Assembly (NCBI GenBank): GCA_006384855.1
Contig: VCJN01001970.1
Span: forward strand, 248,001 to 312,000
Direction: 5' to 3'
From: Tetraselmis striata
Lineage: Eukaryota; Chlorophyta; Chlorodendrophyceae; Chlorodendrales; Chlorodendraceae
DNA: 64,000 bases
Shown one piece after another: positions 53,474 to 63,928 of the stretch (within the stretch, counting starts at the first letter, position 1; each line of letters opens with the position of its first letter). The notes under the pieces were generated by a model that was given only the letters and a program-made list of their open reading frames with translations, was not told where the DNA came from and ran no database searches. The position numbers and the translations under genes are program-made.

Positions 53474-54032
53474 TTACTGTTCTTGCTTCTTCTGGCGTCC
53501 AGCCTGCATCCTCGCAGTAGCGTCCTGAAGCGCCGGGGATCTAGCCGCACGGGGAACATGAGCTCGTCGAGCGAGCGGGGGAGGGGGGCTGTAGCCGGTA
53601 GACAGGTCTTGCACCGGAGCGCCGTTCTGGTCGACTCCGGACCTGCGGTACTGATGAAAGAAAAAACACTTGGTCGCCGACACCCGTGCAGCGACAACAT
53701 CAGCAGCTACACGATGAGCAGGTAAACCGGCCGGCAAGCGAACCTTTGCACTGGGGATGCAAAGAACCCTTGCTGCATACGTCGGCTTCATCGATTTTAG
53801 CAATGCAGCTTGCTCCTCCTTCACGGTAAATTAGGGTGGGCAGACGGGCCGTTCCGCTTGACCAGTCAAAAACGCTCGACGAGTCATCGGCGCTGACTGC
53901 CGTGAGGTAGTAGCGCAGGGGCGGGCCGCGCGGGCCAGTCGGGGGCTCGTGTGGTCCTCTCGGCAGCATGTTATCTTCCCACGAGGCGTCATCCGACCCG
54001 GCAGCGGCATGGAAGGTGCTGACGGAGGCCAT
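53474..54032 (-). pseudogene. Gene I, unrecognised, frameshifted
   Basis: From ATG at 54032 the frame reads MASVSTFHAAAGSDDASW, then a Pro/Gly-rich part and LRYYLTAVSADDSSSVFDW. Near 53830 the plausible frame switches to VKEEQAALLKSMKPTYAARV, which continues to 53474. A single indel or an unrecognised short intron separates them. A TATATTTA lies about 60 bases upstream of the start on the minus strand. No domain was recognised. Confidence 0.4.
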
Positions 54033-54343
54033 AGTGGCACGGGGGGGCGAACAGGGCGATCTGCTCTTCATGCGAAGCGGTCAGCATAAATATAGGCGAA
54101 GCAGCGAGCAGCGAGGAAGTGCCGAAGAGTGAAAGTGCGCGCGCGGCTGGTGGCTAATCACGTACTTTATATCATTGCATCAGTCTCGAGGAGTAATGGT
54201 ACCTCGGTACCCGGGGCGTCACAATAACATTATCAATTACAGCACTACGATGCATATGTTGTTCTAGATCAGGTTCCACAGCGTAAGCTGCGGGAGTGTC
54301 GGAGGTTAGGTATGTGACGCTCCCTTGGCCAGACTGGGACAGT

Positions 54344-54839
54344 TGTGACAGTTATACTTTTGTGTAACTTGTCCTGCACTATCTTTGGCATAATACTGTA
54401 CGAGTACCTGTACCGCAGAGTGGCGTAACATTCTAGGGGTACGACAGGTACTAGTACGAGGGCGCGCACGACGCGCGCACTAATACTCGTACCGGGTATC
54501 GATTACCCAAGGTCCGTATATGTCTGCTTGGGACTTGTCAGTACCAGGCAATATACTAAGCAATGCCATGCCAAAACGAGGCAGACGCTTGGACTTCTGT
54601 TCGTCTCTCCAAAGGTGACGCTCTTCGCAGTGGGCGTGCTGCTATAGGTCGGCATGGTCTCATGACCACTGCCGACACTAGCCTTAGTATATATAGCAGC
54701 GGGTGGTGACAACCTTGTAACCAATTATTGTTGTATTCTCCTCTCGGGAAGTCTCTCGCCTTTGCACCGCCACCACCACCACTGCACCCCACCTTTGTTT
54801 GTTTGTCCCTACAGTCTCTATCTTGTTGAGACTGTCGCA
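54344..54839 (+). repeat. 5' LTR of Gypsy-2
   Basis: It starts TGTGACAGTTATAC and ends GAGACTGTCGCA. It shares CTATCTTTGGCATAATAC, GCAGTGGGCGTGCTGCTA and the CTCTCGCCTTTGCA section with the 3' LTR. Confidence 0.85.
54688..54696 (+). promoter_or_regulatory. TATA box in the 5' LTR of Gypsy-2
   Basis: TATATATAG lies in the downstream half of the LTR, before GCAGCGGGTGGTGACA, where the U3-R boundary is expected. The 3' LTR has TTATTTGTAG here, so the box is lost in that copy. Confidence 0.5.
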
Positions 54840-54840
54840 C

Positions 54841-54852
54841 TGGTTTCGGAGC
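54841..54852 (+). promoter_or_regulatory. Primer-binding site of Gypsy-2
   Basis: TGGTTTCGGAGC, one base after the LTR end, matches the initiator-Met tRNA site TGGTATCAGAGC at 10 of 12 positions. Confidence 0.7.
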
Positions 54853-54907
54853 TAACCAAGCTCTACATTCGTCAAGTCTTCCACTGCTATATATACTCGT
54901 TTGTTGT

Positions 54908-55923
54908 ATGATGAGTGCTGCTATGAGGCGCAACAAGTACACCCGTGCGCAACTGGCGGCTATTGAAAAGGACGCCGATACCAAGCTACCATTCGACAGC
55001 GGAGTGTCTGCGGCTGTCATCGTCACTTCAGGCACCGGAGTGGGTGCTGAGCGTGATATCGTACTGACAATCGAACCGAATCATAATAATACAGCATTCG
55101 TGCCATGTGGAGTTCCAACGCTTATAGACCTGTCAGTACGCGAGGTCGCAGTTCGTATGCTGCAAGCGGAAACAGGAATCACTATAAATCCAGCTGACTT
55201 GATTCTCTTCGACTGCGTACCGATTGATGGCATGGATTGTTTCCTTTATGAAGCGCACCTGAACTTCTATGAGCTGAAAAATGATACCCGTTGGCCGTAC
55301 CGTGCGGAGCAGCTCGTCAATGAAAACTTAATACCGTTTGTTGGACCACTAACGCCAGCGACAGCGGCAGCTCCACCAGTATATATCGGTCCGCGTTTTC
55401 CTGATCGTATAACAATTGAACCGGGCAACAGTCGTCCGTCGTACACTACCGAGATAGCTAAACACCTGCGGGGGCAATGGTGTCGTGCCAAGCCCTATGT
55501 CGCAGCGAATGCTATTCACTCGGCAGTCGTTGACAAATGGTCTAATGTATATAAGGCCGCGTCGACGTCTGGAATTTGGACTAGTAGGGCCTACCCAGGC
55601 ATTCCTGTTACAGTCCCATTTCGTTTTGGATATGATGAGTCGCCATTGTGGGAGGTAGTTCATGAGTATATGACTATCGACCTGGCGGCCGAGTTGGATA
55701 AAATGGAAATTAATGGTACCCTGGCGTACGTGTTACTGTACCGTTTCGTTATGGCCTCGACGAGTCACCTCTGTGGGAGGTCGTCGACGACTACATGGCT
55801 GTCGACATAGCGACCGAGTTCTACCGTATGGAGCTGAAAAAGGACGACTACTACGCTGGTGGCAGTCGTACGCAAATACATCTGCCGATCAACGACCTGC
55901 TACTGCGACCGAGTTCGTCATAG
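54908..55923 (+). pseudogene. Gypsy-2 ORF1 (gag position), Nudix-like segment and duplicated module
   Basis: The open frame starts MMSAAMRRNKYTRAQLA and includes TLIDLSVREVAVRML followed by QAETGI at about residues 80-100. The latter resembles a Nudix helix (A-x-R-x-L-x-x-E-T-G) with some catalytic Glu positions missing. The module FGYDESPLWEVVHEYM near 55630-55680 is repeated near 55750-55800 as YGLDESPLWEVVDDYM, but in another frame, after which the ORF would end at 55923. It sits where gag normally does, yet no capsid or zinc knuckle was seen. Confidence 0.5.
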
Positions 55924-55929
55924 CCGTTC

Positions 55930-56400
55930 GTATATCGTCTCAAGCACATGACCTTCAACGAGAAGACTGCATCTGCATCTATAGTCTCATATGCATATGA
56001 ATGGATGCATCTATAGTCTCATATGCACATGCATCGATGCATCTATAGGCGCATATGCATCTGCATCTGCATCTATAGCTTGCAGGTGGTGATCGCATGG
56101 CGTGCTGGAGCAACCGCGACTTCTGCCGAGTACGCGCCAAGAATATTGCGAAATACTGGCGATAGCTCGGCAGGAGCTGAGCAACGAGCCGACGACCGTC
56201 GAGTGTACGGCGGGCCTTTGTCATCCGGAGCAGCGGAGCTCGGCGCATCGCATGTTTGCTAACCGAGGAGAGGCGCGGAGGAGTCGACGTGTCGACGCGC
56301 TGATCGACGACCTTTGTTATGGTCTTTTCAGTGGCGGTCATTCTCTCGGCAAGTTGCCTCATCGGCACATCCAATGTCAGTACGCACTTTACGCACTTTA
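55930..56400. other. Gypsy-2 inter-ORF stretch with short repeats
   Basis: Variants of GCATCTATAG-TCTCATATGCAT repeat about four times between 55968 and 56085. The rest is degraded, with a possible coiled-coil trace (AERMTATEKTI on the minus strand is incidental). No gene is supported. Confidence 0.5.
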
Positions 56401-56403
56401 GAT

Positions 56404-57468
56404 GATGATGATGATATACCGTCAGATTCTACTCGTGCCCCTGTAGATGCACCTACTGATACGTGTACTGGTAGTAAAGCATCTGATATAGATACGAAAA
56501 GCATACTCGTTACATCAACTCGAAAATTATCGGGTCGTCGTCGAGTGAAAGCTATCCGTCATAAAAATGTTCAGAATGCTAGTACACATACTGGTGTTAC
56601 CTGGAGACTGATGGATCGTATCTTTGACCCTCTCTTTGATAAGTATAAGTTTACTCTAGAGGGATGTGCAGATTATGAGGGATTGAATACCCATAAAGAT
56701 CTGCCCTTTTGTTCAGACAATGACTCAATTCTAAATGTTCACCAAAGTACTTTTGACTCAGAACACGTTGATAAACCAGCTGATGATGTTGATAATGTGT
56801 CAAAACCTGCAACTGTGGCTTTACTGTCTAATTGGAACGACCCTAAGCCACTCTTAAAGGTTAAAATCAGCTTAAATATTGGTGCTAATGTTGAAGCATT
56901 AATAGATAATGCAGCATCACTGAATTTCATTTCTGAGGACTTTGTTCGTAGAAATAATATTCAGATTGAGAAACTTTCTAAGAGAATGCCGGTCCGTCTT
57001 GCTAATGGTCAACGTGTGAGTTGTACACAAGTTGTTACCATTAATTTTGAATTAGCGGGACACTGTTTTAAAGACCAGGTATTTCATGTTCTAAGAGAGC
57101 TCAATGTGTCTGATGTTGTGTTGGGATTGCCATGGCTTGATGATAGTCAAGTTGCTGTACAATATGGGGAACATCGTGTGATAACCCTCGTAAATGGTAC
57201 AGATATCCCTTGTGATGCAATAGAACGCCGTCCGGAGTGTTGTTCAATTTCCAGTCATAAACTAATGAAGTTAATGAGGAAAACGGCACGGGGAGGGAAG
57301 GCAAAGCCTCGTGTGGCTGAGTTCTATTCAGTCCATATAAATGTGATTAGGGATGATCCTGATTTGCATATGGACGATTCGATGCTATATGAATATAAGG
57401 AGACTATTCGTAAAATTCTATATGAAGAGTTTCCGGATGTGTTAAAACCGGTTGATAGTGCTCCTTAG
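56404..57468 (+). pseudogene. Gypsy-2 Dam-like vestige and retropepsin
   Basis: The frame carries WRLMDRIFDPLFDKYKFTLE and CADYEGLNTHKDLPFCS (about 56600-56720). This resembles the N-terminus of the Dam-like domain found in DIRS and some algal retroelements (F...FTLDACAD..G.N), but the NPPF catalytic part is missing. Further on is a retropepsin with ALIDNAASLNFIS (about 56890-56930), DNAA replacing the usual DSGA, and the closing DVVLGLPWLDD (near 57110-57145). The frame ends at TAG 57466-57468 inside the protease-RT linker, with homology continuing in phase. Confidence 0.6.
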
Positions 57469-58970
57469 CATCGTCCATGGGACCATAAGATTGATCTTAC
57501 TGGGACTATGAAGAAACAACGTCTCAATCGGTTGTCTCCGGCAGAGCGAGCTGAGTTAGATCGCCAATTGAAATCAGCTATTGATGCCGGACTTGTACGT
57601 CCTAGTCAGTCTGAGTTTGGCTCGCCTATTCTTTTTGTTAGGAAGGCGGATGGATCTCTCCGGCTATGTGAAGACTATCGTGGTCTTAATGATGTCACCC
57701 GGAAGGATGCGTATCCCTTGCCGCGTATTGATGAAACTCTTGATGAGTTGAGGAAAGCTCGATGCTATACTCATCTAGACCTAGCGTCTGGTTATTGGCA
57801 AGTAGCCGTTGCAGAAGAAGATATTCATAAAACTGCATTTCAGACACCTGATGGATTACTAGAATGGACTGCAATGCCTTTTGGTTTATGCAATGCCCCT
57901 GCTACTTTCCAACGCATGATGAACGACATCTTACGTCCGTACTTACGCAAATTTGTTGTTGTATACCTTGATGACATTTGTATTTATTCAGAAAATTATG
58001 CTGATCATATGGAACACATTCGTTTGGTTCTAGCAAATTATCTGAACACAACTTACGTTTGCAACTAAAGAAATGTTTCTTTGGCATGACTTCCATGGAG
58101 TATTTGGGATACACTGTATCTGATGGTAAGTTACAGGTGAGTGAGTCAAAAATTTCTGCCGTAAAAGATTGGCCTGTGCCAAACACTCAAGGTGAAGTGC
58201 GAAGTTTTGTACAATTTTGCAATTTTTACTCAAAGTTTATTCACCATTTCAGTGATCTAACAACTCCGTTGACAGATTTGTTACGTAAAACAAAACCAGT
58301 TGTTGTAGACTGGAGTCCTGCCTGTCAGGAAGCCTTTGAGACTCTTCGTCTGCGTTTGATTTCCGCTCCTTGTCTTATCATACCTGACATAGGCATTGAT
58401 GCGACGTTCACCGTAGCGACAGATGCGTCCAACGTAGGGATTGCTGCAGTTTTACTGCAGGACCAGGGAGGAGGCGTTCAACCAGTGGCATATTGGGCGC
58501 GGAAGCTGAATACAGCTGAGCGTGGCAACACTTACTCTGCTTATGACTTAGAGGCCTTGGCCATTTGTGAGTCTATTAAGCATTGGAGGTGTTACCTTGA
58601 AGGGTGCTGTCGATTCCTTGTTGTTTCAGATCATGACACCCTACGGCATTTGCTCAGGCAACCTGCAGAAAGGATGAATAGGCGCCAAGCTCGCTATGTA
58701 CGCGACTTGCAGCCCTATGTTGGTTCAATGTCCCTTGCTTACAGGAAAGGCAAATGGAATGAGGCGGATCCGCTGTCTCGAAGACCGGATTTTAATCCTA
58801 TTGGTTTCGGAGGCCTACATTGGACGGGGATGTGCCGGACGCGGTTGAGACACTTGAAGGTGTACACTCCCCACCGTTCTCTGCCATAGCTTCTATGAGT
58901 GTGAGTGCTCTAAAGCTAAGTGACGATATCCTCGATATGATCAAAGAAGGGTATAAGGCGGACGGCTTCT
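57469..58970 (+). pseudogene. Gypsy-2 reverse transcriptase and RNase H
   Basis: RT motifs include SPILFVRKADGSLRLCEDYR, LDLASGYWQV and PFGLCNAPATFQ, and the catalytic VVYLDDICIYS at about 57958-57990. A one-base loss near 58040 shifts frame just before the LQLKKCFFG segment. RNase H follows, with TVATDASNVGIAAVL (about 58410), YDLEALAI and KGKWNEADPLSRRPD (about 58745-58790). Another shift occurs near 58800. RT copies the element RNA and RNase H removes it. The active-site Asp pair is intact. Confidence 0.85.
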
Positions 58971-58977
58971 ATTCCTT

Positions 58978-60435
58978 ATGGGGGGGTGGTTGAAGTCGGG
59001 ACATGTGTCCGAACACGACGGATTTTTTTGGAGACATAAGTACCTATGTATCCCTAATAACCGTCAGCTCATTAACAAAATATTGTATGAGCTACATGAT
59101 ACTACTGGGCACCGTGCTGTTCAGAGTACCTTGGCACGTGCCTTGGAACGTTTTTGGTGGACACGCATTCGTCACGACGTGAAAGCCTATTGTGATAAAT
59201 GTCCAACATGTAGGCGGGTACGTTCTCGACCACAGCCGGCAGCACCGACGCAGCCGTTACCAGTGCCACCACGTCCATGGCATTCTGTTGGTTTGGACTT
59301 CATTACCGATTTACCTGTGAGTAAAGGTTTTGATACAATGTTGGTTGTCGTATGCCATTTGACTCGTCAAGCACATTTTATTCCGACGATTAAAACTGTG
59401 ACCGGTGAAACCTCAGCTGAGTTATTCTTAAAAGAAGTATATAGGCTGCATGGTTTACCACGAGTCTTAATTTCGGACCGTGATCCGAGATTTATGTCTT
59501 CTTTTTGGCAGACTTTGTGGCGTCGCCTAGGCACTAAGTTAAATATGTCTAGTGGCCAACATCCTGAGACTGATGGTCTGACCGAAAGAATTAATGCTAT
59601 TGTCTGTGAATTAGCAAGAGCATTCTGTTGCTTTGATGGCACAGATTGGGTTGATCAATTGCCGTTGATGGAATTTTCGTATAATTCTAATCGTGCACTT
59701 GGTATTGAGCATACACCGTTTGAGGTTAATTACGGATTTAATCCTGAAACACCTCCTGACTTATTGTTTGCCATGAGGCCCACAATACCTGTGTCAGTCA
59801 GTGCTCAACAGAAAATCCAGAATATGAAAGACATCCATGACTTAGTCAAATCGATTTTGGCAATTCATAAGGATGAGTTGACTGTTCGTCCTACGGAAAG
59901 GCAACAGAGGGATGTTCCCGTTTTCAATATTGGAGATAAAGTGAGTATTGTAACTCGCTTTCTGAAAATCAAAGGCCAACCTAACCAGAAGTTAATGGAT
60001 AGGCAGTTAGGCCCTTTTCCGATTATTGAGAAGATTGGCAATTATAGTTTCCGGTTGCAGTTGCCTCCGGGGATGAAGTTGCATCCGGTTTTCCATGTGA
60101 ATAGTTTGCGGCCTTGTCCGACTGCACCTATTCGACCGGTTGTGCCATTGGTCACGGGTTCTGAGGAGGATCCTGATAGCCAAGAGTTTGAGATTGAGAA
60201 AATATCTGCTGTCAAAGTTGGCTTGATGCCAGGACGCAAGGGTACTCAATTGCAATTTTTGGTGCACTTTGCAGATAAAACTATTGCACCTGTTTGGCAT
60301 CGTTTGTTTGATGTAAAACGAACTGTTGCTTTGCAAGGTTTTCTGGATACGCCGATGTGGCTGCAATTTGCTGAGTCAGATGAATTTCTGCAACATGCGG
60401 CTAAATATCCGGCTAGGATTCCAACTGCAAATTGA
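58978..60435 (+). CDS. Gypsy-2 integrase with chromodomain-like C-terminus
   Basis: A long open frame (485 codons). The zinc region has HDTTGH and CDKCPTC (about 59095-59210). The DDE core has GLDFITD, LISDRDPRF and HPETDGLTERIN (about 59290-59600). A GPFPIIEKIGNYSFRL GPY/F-type module follows (about 60010-60050). The C-terminus (EFEIEKISAVKVG, FLVHFADKTIAPVWHRLFDV) is chromodomain-like but lacks the aromatic cage pattern. A 7-base G run at 58981 puts the beginning out of frame with RNase H. The integrase part itself appears undamaged. Confidence 0.85.
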   Translation: MGGWLKSGHVSEHDGFFWRHKYLCIPNNRQLINKILYELHDTTGHRAVQSTLARALERFWWTRIRHDVKAYCDKCPTCRRVRSRPQPAAPTQPLPVPPRPWHSVGLDFITDLPVSKGFDTMLVVVCHLTRQAHFIPTIKTVTGETSAELFLKEVYRLHGLPRVLISDRDPRFMSSFWQTLWRRLGTKLNMSSGQHPETDGLTERINAIVCELARAFCCFDGTDWVDQLPLMEFSYNSNRALGIEHTPFEVNYGFNPETPPDLLFAMRPTIPVSVSAQQKIQNMKDIHDLVKSILAIHKDELTVRPTERQQRDVPVFNIGDKVSIVTRFLKIKGQPNQKLMDRQLGPFPIIEKIGNYSFRLQLPPGMKLHPVFHVNSLRPCPTAPIRPVVPLVTGSEEDPDSQEFEIEKISAVKVGLMPGRKGTQLQFLVHFADKTIAPVWHRLFDVKRTVALQGFLDTPMWLQFAESDEFLQHAAKYPARIPTAN

Positions 60436-60453
60436 ATACTGCTTTAGTTGTCC

Positions 60454-60467
60454 AAGGGGGGAGAGAT
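60454..60467 (+). promoter_or_regulatory. Polypurine tract of Gypsy-2
   Basis: AAGGGGGGAGAGA, a purine-only run ending a few bases before the 3' LTR, is the plus-strand priming site. Confidence 0.7.
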
Positions 60468-60471
60468 GTAG

Positions 60472-60957
60472 TGTGACAGTTATACTGTATTGTGACTTGT
60501 CATGCGCTATCTTTGGCATAATACAGTACGAGAGCCGGTACCACTGAATGATGTACATTCTACGGGTACTAGAGTACGAGTGCGCGCATGTCACGCGCAC
60601 GAGTACTCGTATATCGGCCTGCTGTATTATATATAATTATGTCTGCCTGTCTGTCAGATATATTCTATCCTTGACAGTGCAGGGGATATGTTATGTATTG
60701 CCGTACAATGACGGGGCTGACGTTCTGCCTACTGTCTGATTCTCCATGGTGACGCCCTTGGCAGTGGGCGTGCTGCTAGTGGTCGGCATGGCCTGATGGC
60801 CAGTGCCGACGATAGCTAGATTATTTGTAGCAGCGGGTGGTGACAACTTGTAACAATGATTGTATTCCAAAAACACAGTAGCCTCTCGCCTTTGCATCAC
60901 CACTGCACACCCACCTTTGTTTGTCCCTGCGGTCTCTATCCTGTTGAGACTGTCGCA
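60472..60957 (+). repeat. 3' LTR of Gypsy-2
   Basis: It starts TGTGACAGTTATACTG and ends GAGACTGTCGCA. It contains a TATATATAAT stretch (60627-60640) not found at that place in the 5' LTR. Confidence 0.85.
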
Positions 60958-61445
60958 TCGACCCCCGTCACACGGTTGCGGGTCACCACATCGCTGAATA
61001 GCATGGCGACTTGTGTGGCACCGTCAGCACCATGGGGGAGATCGATTAGGGGCTGGCGGGATTGGCGGATCACAATCCGGAAGAGATGGCGAGCAACATG
61101 TGGGAGTCGGGTGCCTGCGAAGTTTTTTGCAGCGATGGTTGTTCGGATCTTGCTTGGGGGGTTGGGTCATGCAGCCGCACGGCGCATCGAGAGTGGCGCC
61201 GACCGATCAGATTGCTCATCGGGTCTGTTGATGTCCATGGTGGTTGTAGTGATGGTCTCCTATGGAGCCTGCTCTTCACGCCTATGTGGGCGTTGGCCGG
61301 CAGTTGGCCTGGTGGGGGTCGTCCGGTCGTCGATATGTCCACCGTTTCACAGGAGTATACTATCATCACCAGTAGAGCCGCGCCGGCTCGCCCGGATTTA
61401 GTACATACGCATTACTTCGCCCGGTGTTAGGGGCCTGCTGGAAAG
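60958..61445. other. No gene recognised right of Gypsy-2
   Basis: Frames up to 180 codons are open on the plus strand without a domain. Nothing here matches other parts of the window. Confidence 0.35.
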
Positions 61446-62198
61446 TTAGTGAGGAACGGGTAGTGTCCTCATTCTCCACCGGGACTGCGAAAGCCTGACC
61501 CCGTCCTCACGGCCTTCCTCGCAATCGGCTTCGTCCGCGTGCTTTAACGGTGTTGTTGCCGCTTGCGCCCCCCGTCGGCGCTTCCGGCGTTGAGTGGAGG
61601 TGTTGATGGTGATGGGGTTGTACGTCAAGAGCCGAAGCTCCTCTTGAAGGTAGGCGTACCAGCGCGCCATGCCTTGGCATGTTTGGTCCAACCTAGGGAG
61701 GGAACGCATACGAAGTGCCAACATGGGACCATATCGGCGTCAAGACATCCGCAAGTATCAAGGCGGCTAGCCAAATGTCACGCTCCGTGGTAGACTCGGG
61801 CCAAAACGCCGGGAAGGGAGAGCGATCCCTCGTCACCAATTTAAGGTGCGAAGCAAATTCCTCCTCCCATTCTCGCTTCTCATCCGGGGAGAAGTGCCAC
61901 CTGTCTGCAGCCTTCCAAATCGCTTTCTCCATCTCAACAAAAGCCTTGCCCGGGTCAGCCTTGAAGTGAGAGAGGGGGCGAGAAGCAAGCTACGCCGGGG
62001 TGCCGTCGGGGACGCCGCGAAGGATGAACTCCATGCTCCGCGGTATCTATCGGACCAACGACTGTAAAACAATGCGTTGCGTACATCTCCGACCACTGCA
62101 TCCGACTGCATGATGACGAACTGGTTAGAAGCCACCGTGTCCAGCATTTGAAATTGAAATTGAAATTGAAATTGACTACAACTGCTAGTCTGCTGCAT
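61446..62198 (-). CDS. Coding-like segments of an unrecognised minus-strand gene
   Basis: From right to left: a segment with QFQFQFQF (encoded by an AATTTC-type hexamer array near 62145-62175); a well-composed segment, WKAADRWHFSPDEKREWEEE with ERDIWLAALILADVLTPIW (61932-61700); and one with CQGMARWYAYLQEELRLL (61680-61630) that ends basic (RRKRRRGAQ). They lie in different frames, and CCCTAG-GTT near 61696 could be a splice acceptor. No family was recognised. Confidence 0.4.
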
Positions 62199-62772
62199 CC
62201 ACTGGCCCAGACTGAGTTGTTCTTAGGACCTGCTATCTCTGACCATGATAGGGAGCACTATGTGTAATTACAGCTCAAGCTAACGGCCTTCCTCCCGTGT
62301 GCCCAAGCCCCTCCTCCTTCCAGCTTCAGCATTTGACCTTGTCACGGAAGACAATTGCCAAGCCTAGTCTTGATGTCGAGCACTCCCTCAAGCTCCATGA
62401 AGTTGCAAGTCGGTGTGAAGGCTTGACGAAGCTCGTGCAAAAGGTGAGCCTCGTGAATAATGCGGCGTGGTCGTCAAGCCTCACGGAGAATTTCGAGAAG
62501 ACATGGTCCACGCGTCCGTGGGTGTGCCTGGAAATTTTTCGTGCAATATAGGAAGAAAACACCCACATGGCAACTCGTGGACACGTCAACATAGTGTTTA
62601 GTTTGGGGGCCGGTGGGGGGGGGGGGGGGGGGCTTACCCTACATGAAGGCAAGAAAGACGGACTTCTTTGCAAATCCCATGCGCACCATCCGTTGGCAAA
62701 AGCAAATTACATACTTGTTCTGCTTATTGTTCTCCCGGCATGTGTTTTCGAGCTGGAACCACACAGTGATGT

Positions 62773-63108
62773 TCAATGCGTCGCCACGCGCCTCTCGATC
62801 CCCTTCTCGACAGTCTTATACATGACGGTGATGCCGTTGCTACAGTCATGAGGGAAGCAGTTGGAAAAGTAATACACATCATCCGGCTGGCTCCCGATGT
62901 ACTTGACGCGTGTCAAAAGACATTTCAGGAGGTTATCCTTCTCCACATCCTTGTCCCATGGCACAAGATGAAGGAAACGGGTTTCGTCTTGATCCATGCC
63001 ATCGATCTCGCGAATAAAGAGGTCTCTGTTTTGGCGGAAGTATTGCAAGGCCACTACTTCGAGGAAACGCCCCTCGTGCATGACCCTTTCCAAGTGTTGC
63101 TCTTGCAC
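62773..63108 (-). CDS. Unrecognised minus-strand coding segment
   Basis: The 111-codon frame reads QEQHLERVMHEGRFLEVVAL, FRQNRDLFIREIDGMDQDE, PWDKDVEKDNLLKCLLTRV and VYYFSNCFPHDCSNGITV. The balanced composition of helices and aromatic residues indicates real protein. The frame continues upstream past 63108 without Met for a few codons, so it is likely an internal or terminal exon. It lies on the same strand as 61446-62198 and 63518-63772. Confidence 0.5.
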   Translation of the reverse strand: MQEQHLERVMHEGRFLEVVALQYFRQNRDLFIREIDGMDQDETRFLHLVPWDKDVEKDNLLKCLLTRVKYIGSQPDDVYYFSNCFPHDCSNGITVMYKTVEKGIERRVATH

Positions 63109-63517
63109 GAGCTCAGCGACGGCTCTATCGACGGTTGCGACATCGATCCCATATAGGTTAGTGACCGCATTTCGAGCTAGAACGTTTGCTTAACCAGCCA
63201 ACACACATGGAATGAGGATTGTCGCCGTCCCACACAAAATCTTGGCGGAAGTGGCAGACACGCTGCATTTGGTGAAACGCTTGGTCTTCGGAACCTTCAC
63301 ATGCGGAACGAACTGAAGCCACGCTCGGCAGAAGGATAAAATTGATGCGGGCTTCCCTAAATCAAATCGGTGCTAGCGTGCAATGTTAGTCGGTTGCCGA
63401 CGGAAGCAAAATGCCCACTGCAAGTTACGGGCCCAATGAGAGAGGGAAATGAAGCACTCACTATTTTGCTCCTGCTTGCAGTCGGCAACATACAATCTGT
63501 ACTCGGTACCCCCTCAT

Positions 63518-63772
63518 CTAGCATGGAAAATGGCATTGCACTTGTCCGCCATACGGGTTAGGAACATGCTCACGCTTGCCAATAGCGTCGGACAAGTAGA
63601 GGTGAATCCATGCCCTTGCATGGCTGCGAGGATAAATCTTGGGAGCCTTGGCCCGCTCGAATGGAAGTGTATCATCCATGTATTTGCGTTGAATCTCTGA
63701 GAGCCTACGCTCGCAAACGTGATGAATGAACCTCCACGCCTCACGGCAAGTCTGGAAAAGGATACAAATCAA
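63518..63772 (-). CDS. Unrecognised minus-strand coding segment near the window end
   Basis: An 84-codon frame with CREAWRFIHHVCERRL, KYMDDTLPFERAKAPKIYP and HARAWIHLYLSDAIGKREHV. A polypyrimidine-CAG lies upstream near 63752, consistent with an exon. It may belong to the same gene as the two segments to the left. No domain was recognised. Confidence 0.45.
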   Translation of the reverse strand: MICILFQTCREAWRFIHHVCERRLSEIQRKYMDDTLPFERAKAPKIYPRSHARAWIHLYLSDAIGKREHVPNPYGGQVQCHFPC

Positions 63773-63928
63773 TGCAAATATGTCGTCGGCATCTAAATAC
63801 GATTTCTGAGGATATTATATGGCATAGGTGGTGTGGTGTGCAACACGCCATGAGTCCATCCACAGGATGGGCGTATCTCGATTGCGCGCGAAATCTTCAT
63901 TGGTGAGAAAAACATTGCGAATTAATAG

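Larger units (their letters stand above)
54344..60957 (+). mobile_element. Gypsy-2, Ty3/Gypsy LTR retrotransposon with both LTRs
   Basis: It has LTRs at 54344-54839 and 60472-60957, a primer-binding site, a polypurine tract and, in order, ORF1, a Dam-like vestige, retropepsin, RT, RNase H and integrase with a chromodomain-like end. Protease, RT and integrase order identifies Ty3/Gypsy. The coding part has a TAG at 57466-57468 and frameshifts near 58040, 58800 and 58980. No clear 5-bp target duplication was found. The LTRs have diverged by substitutions and an insertion of roughly 50 bases, so insertion is not recent. Confidence 0.9.
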
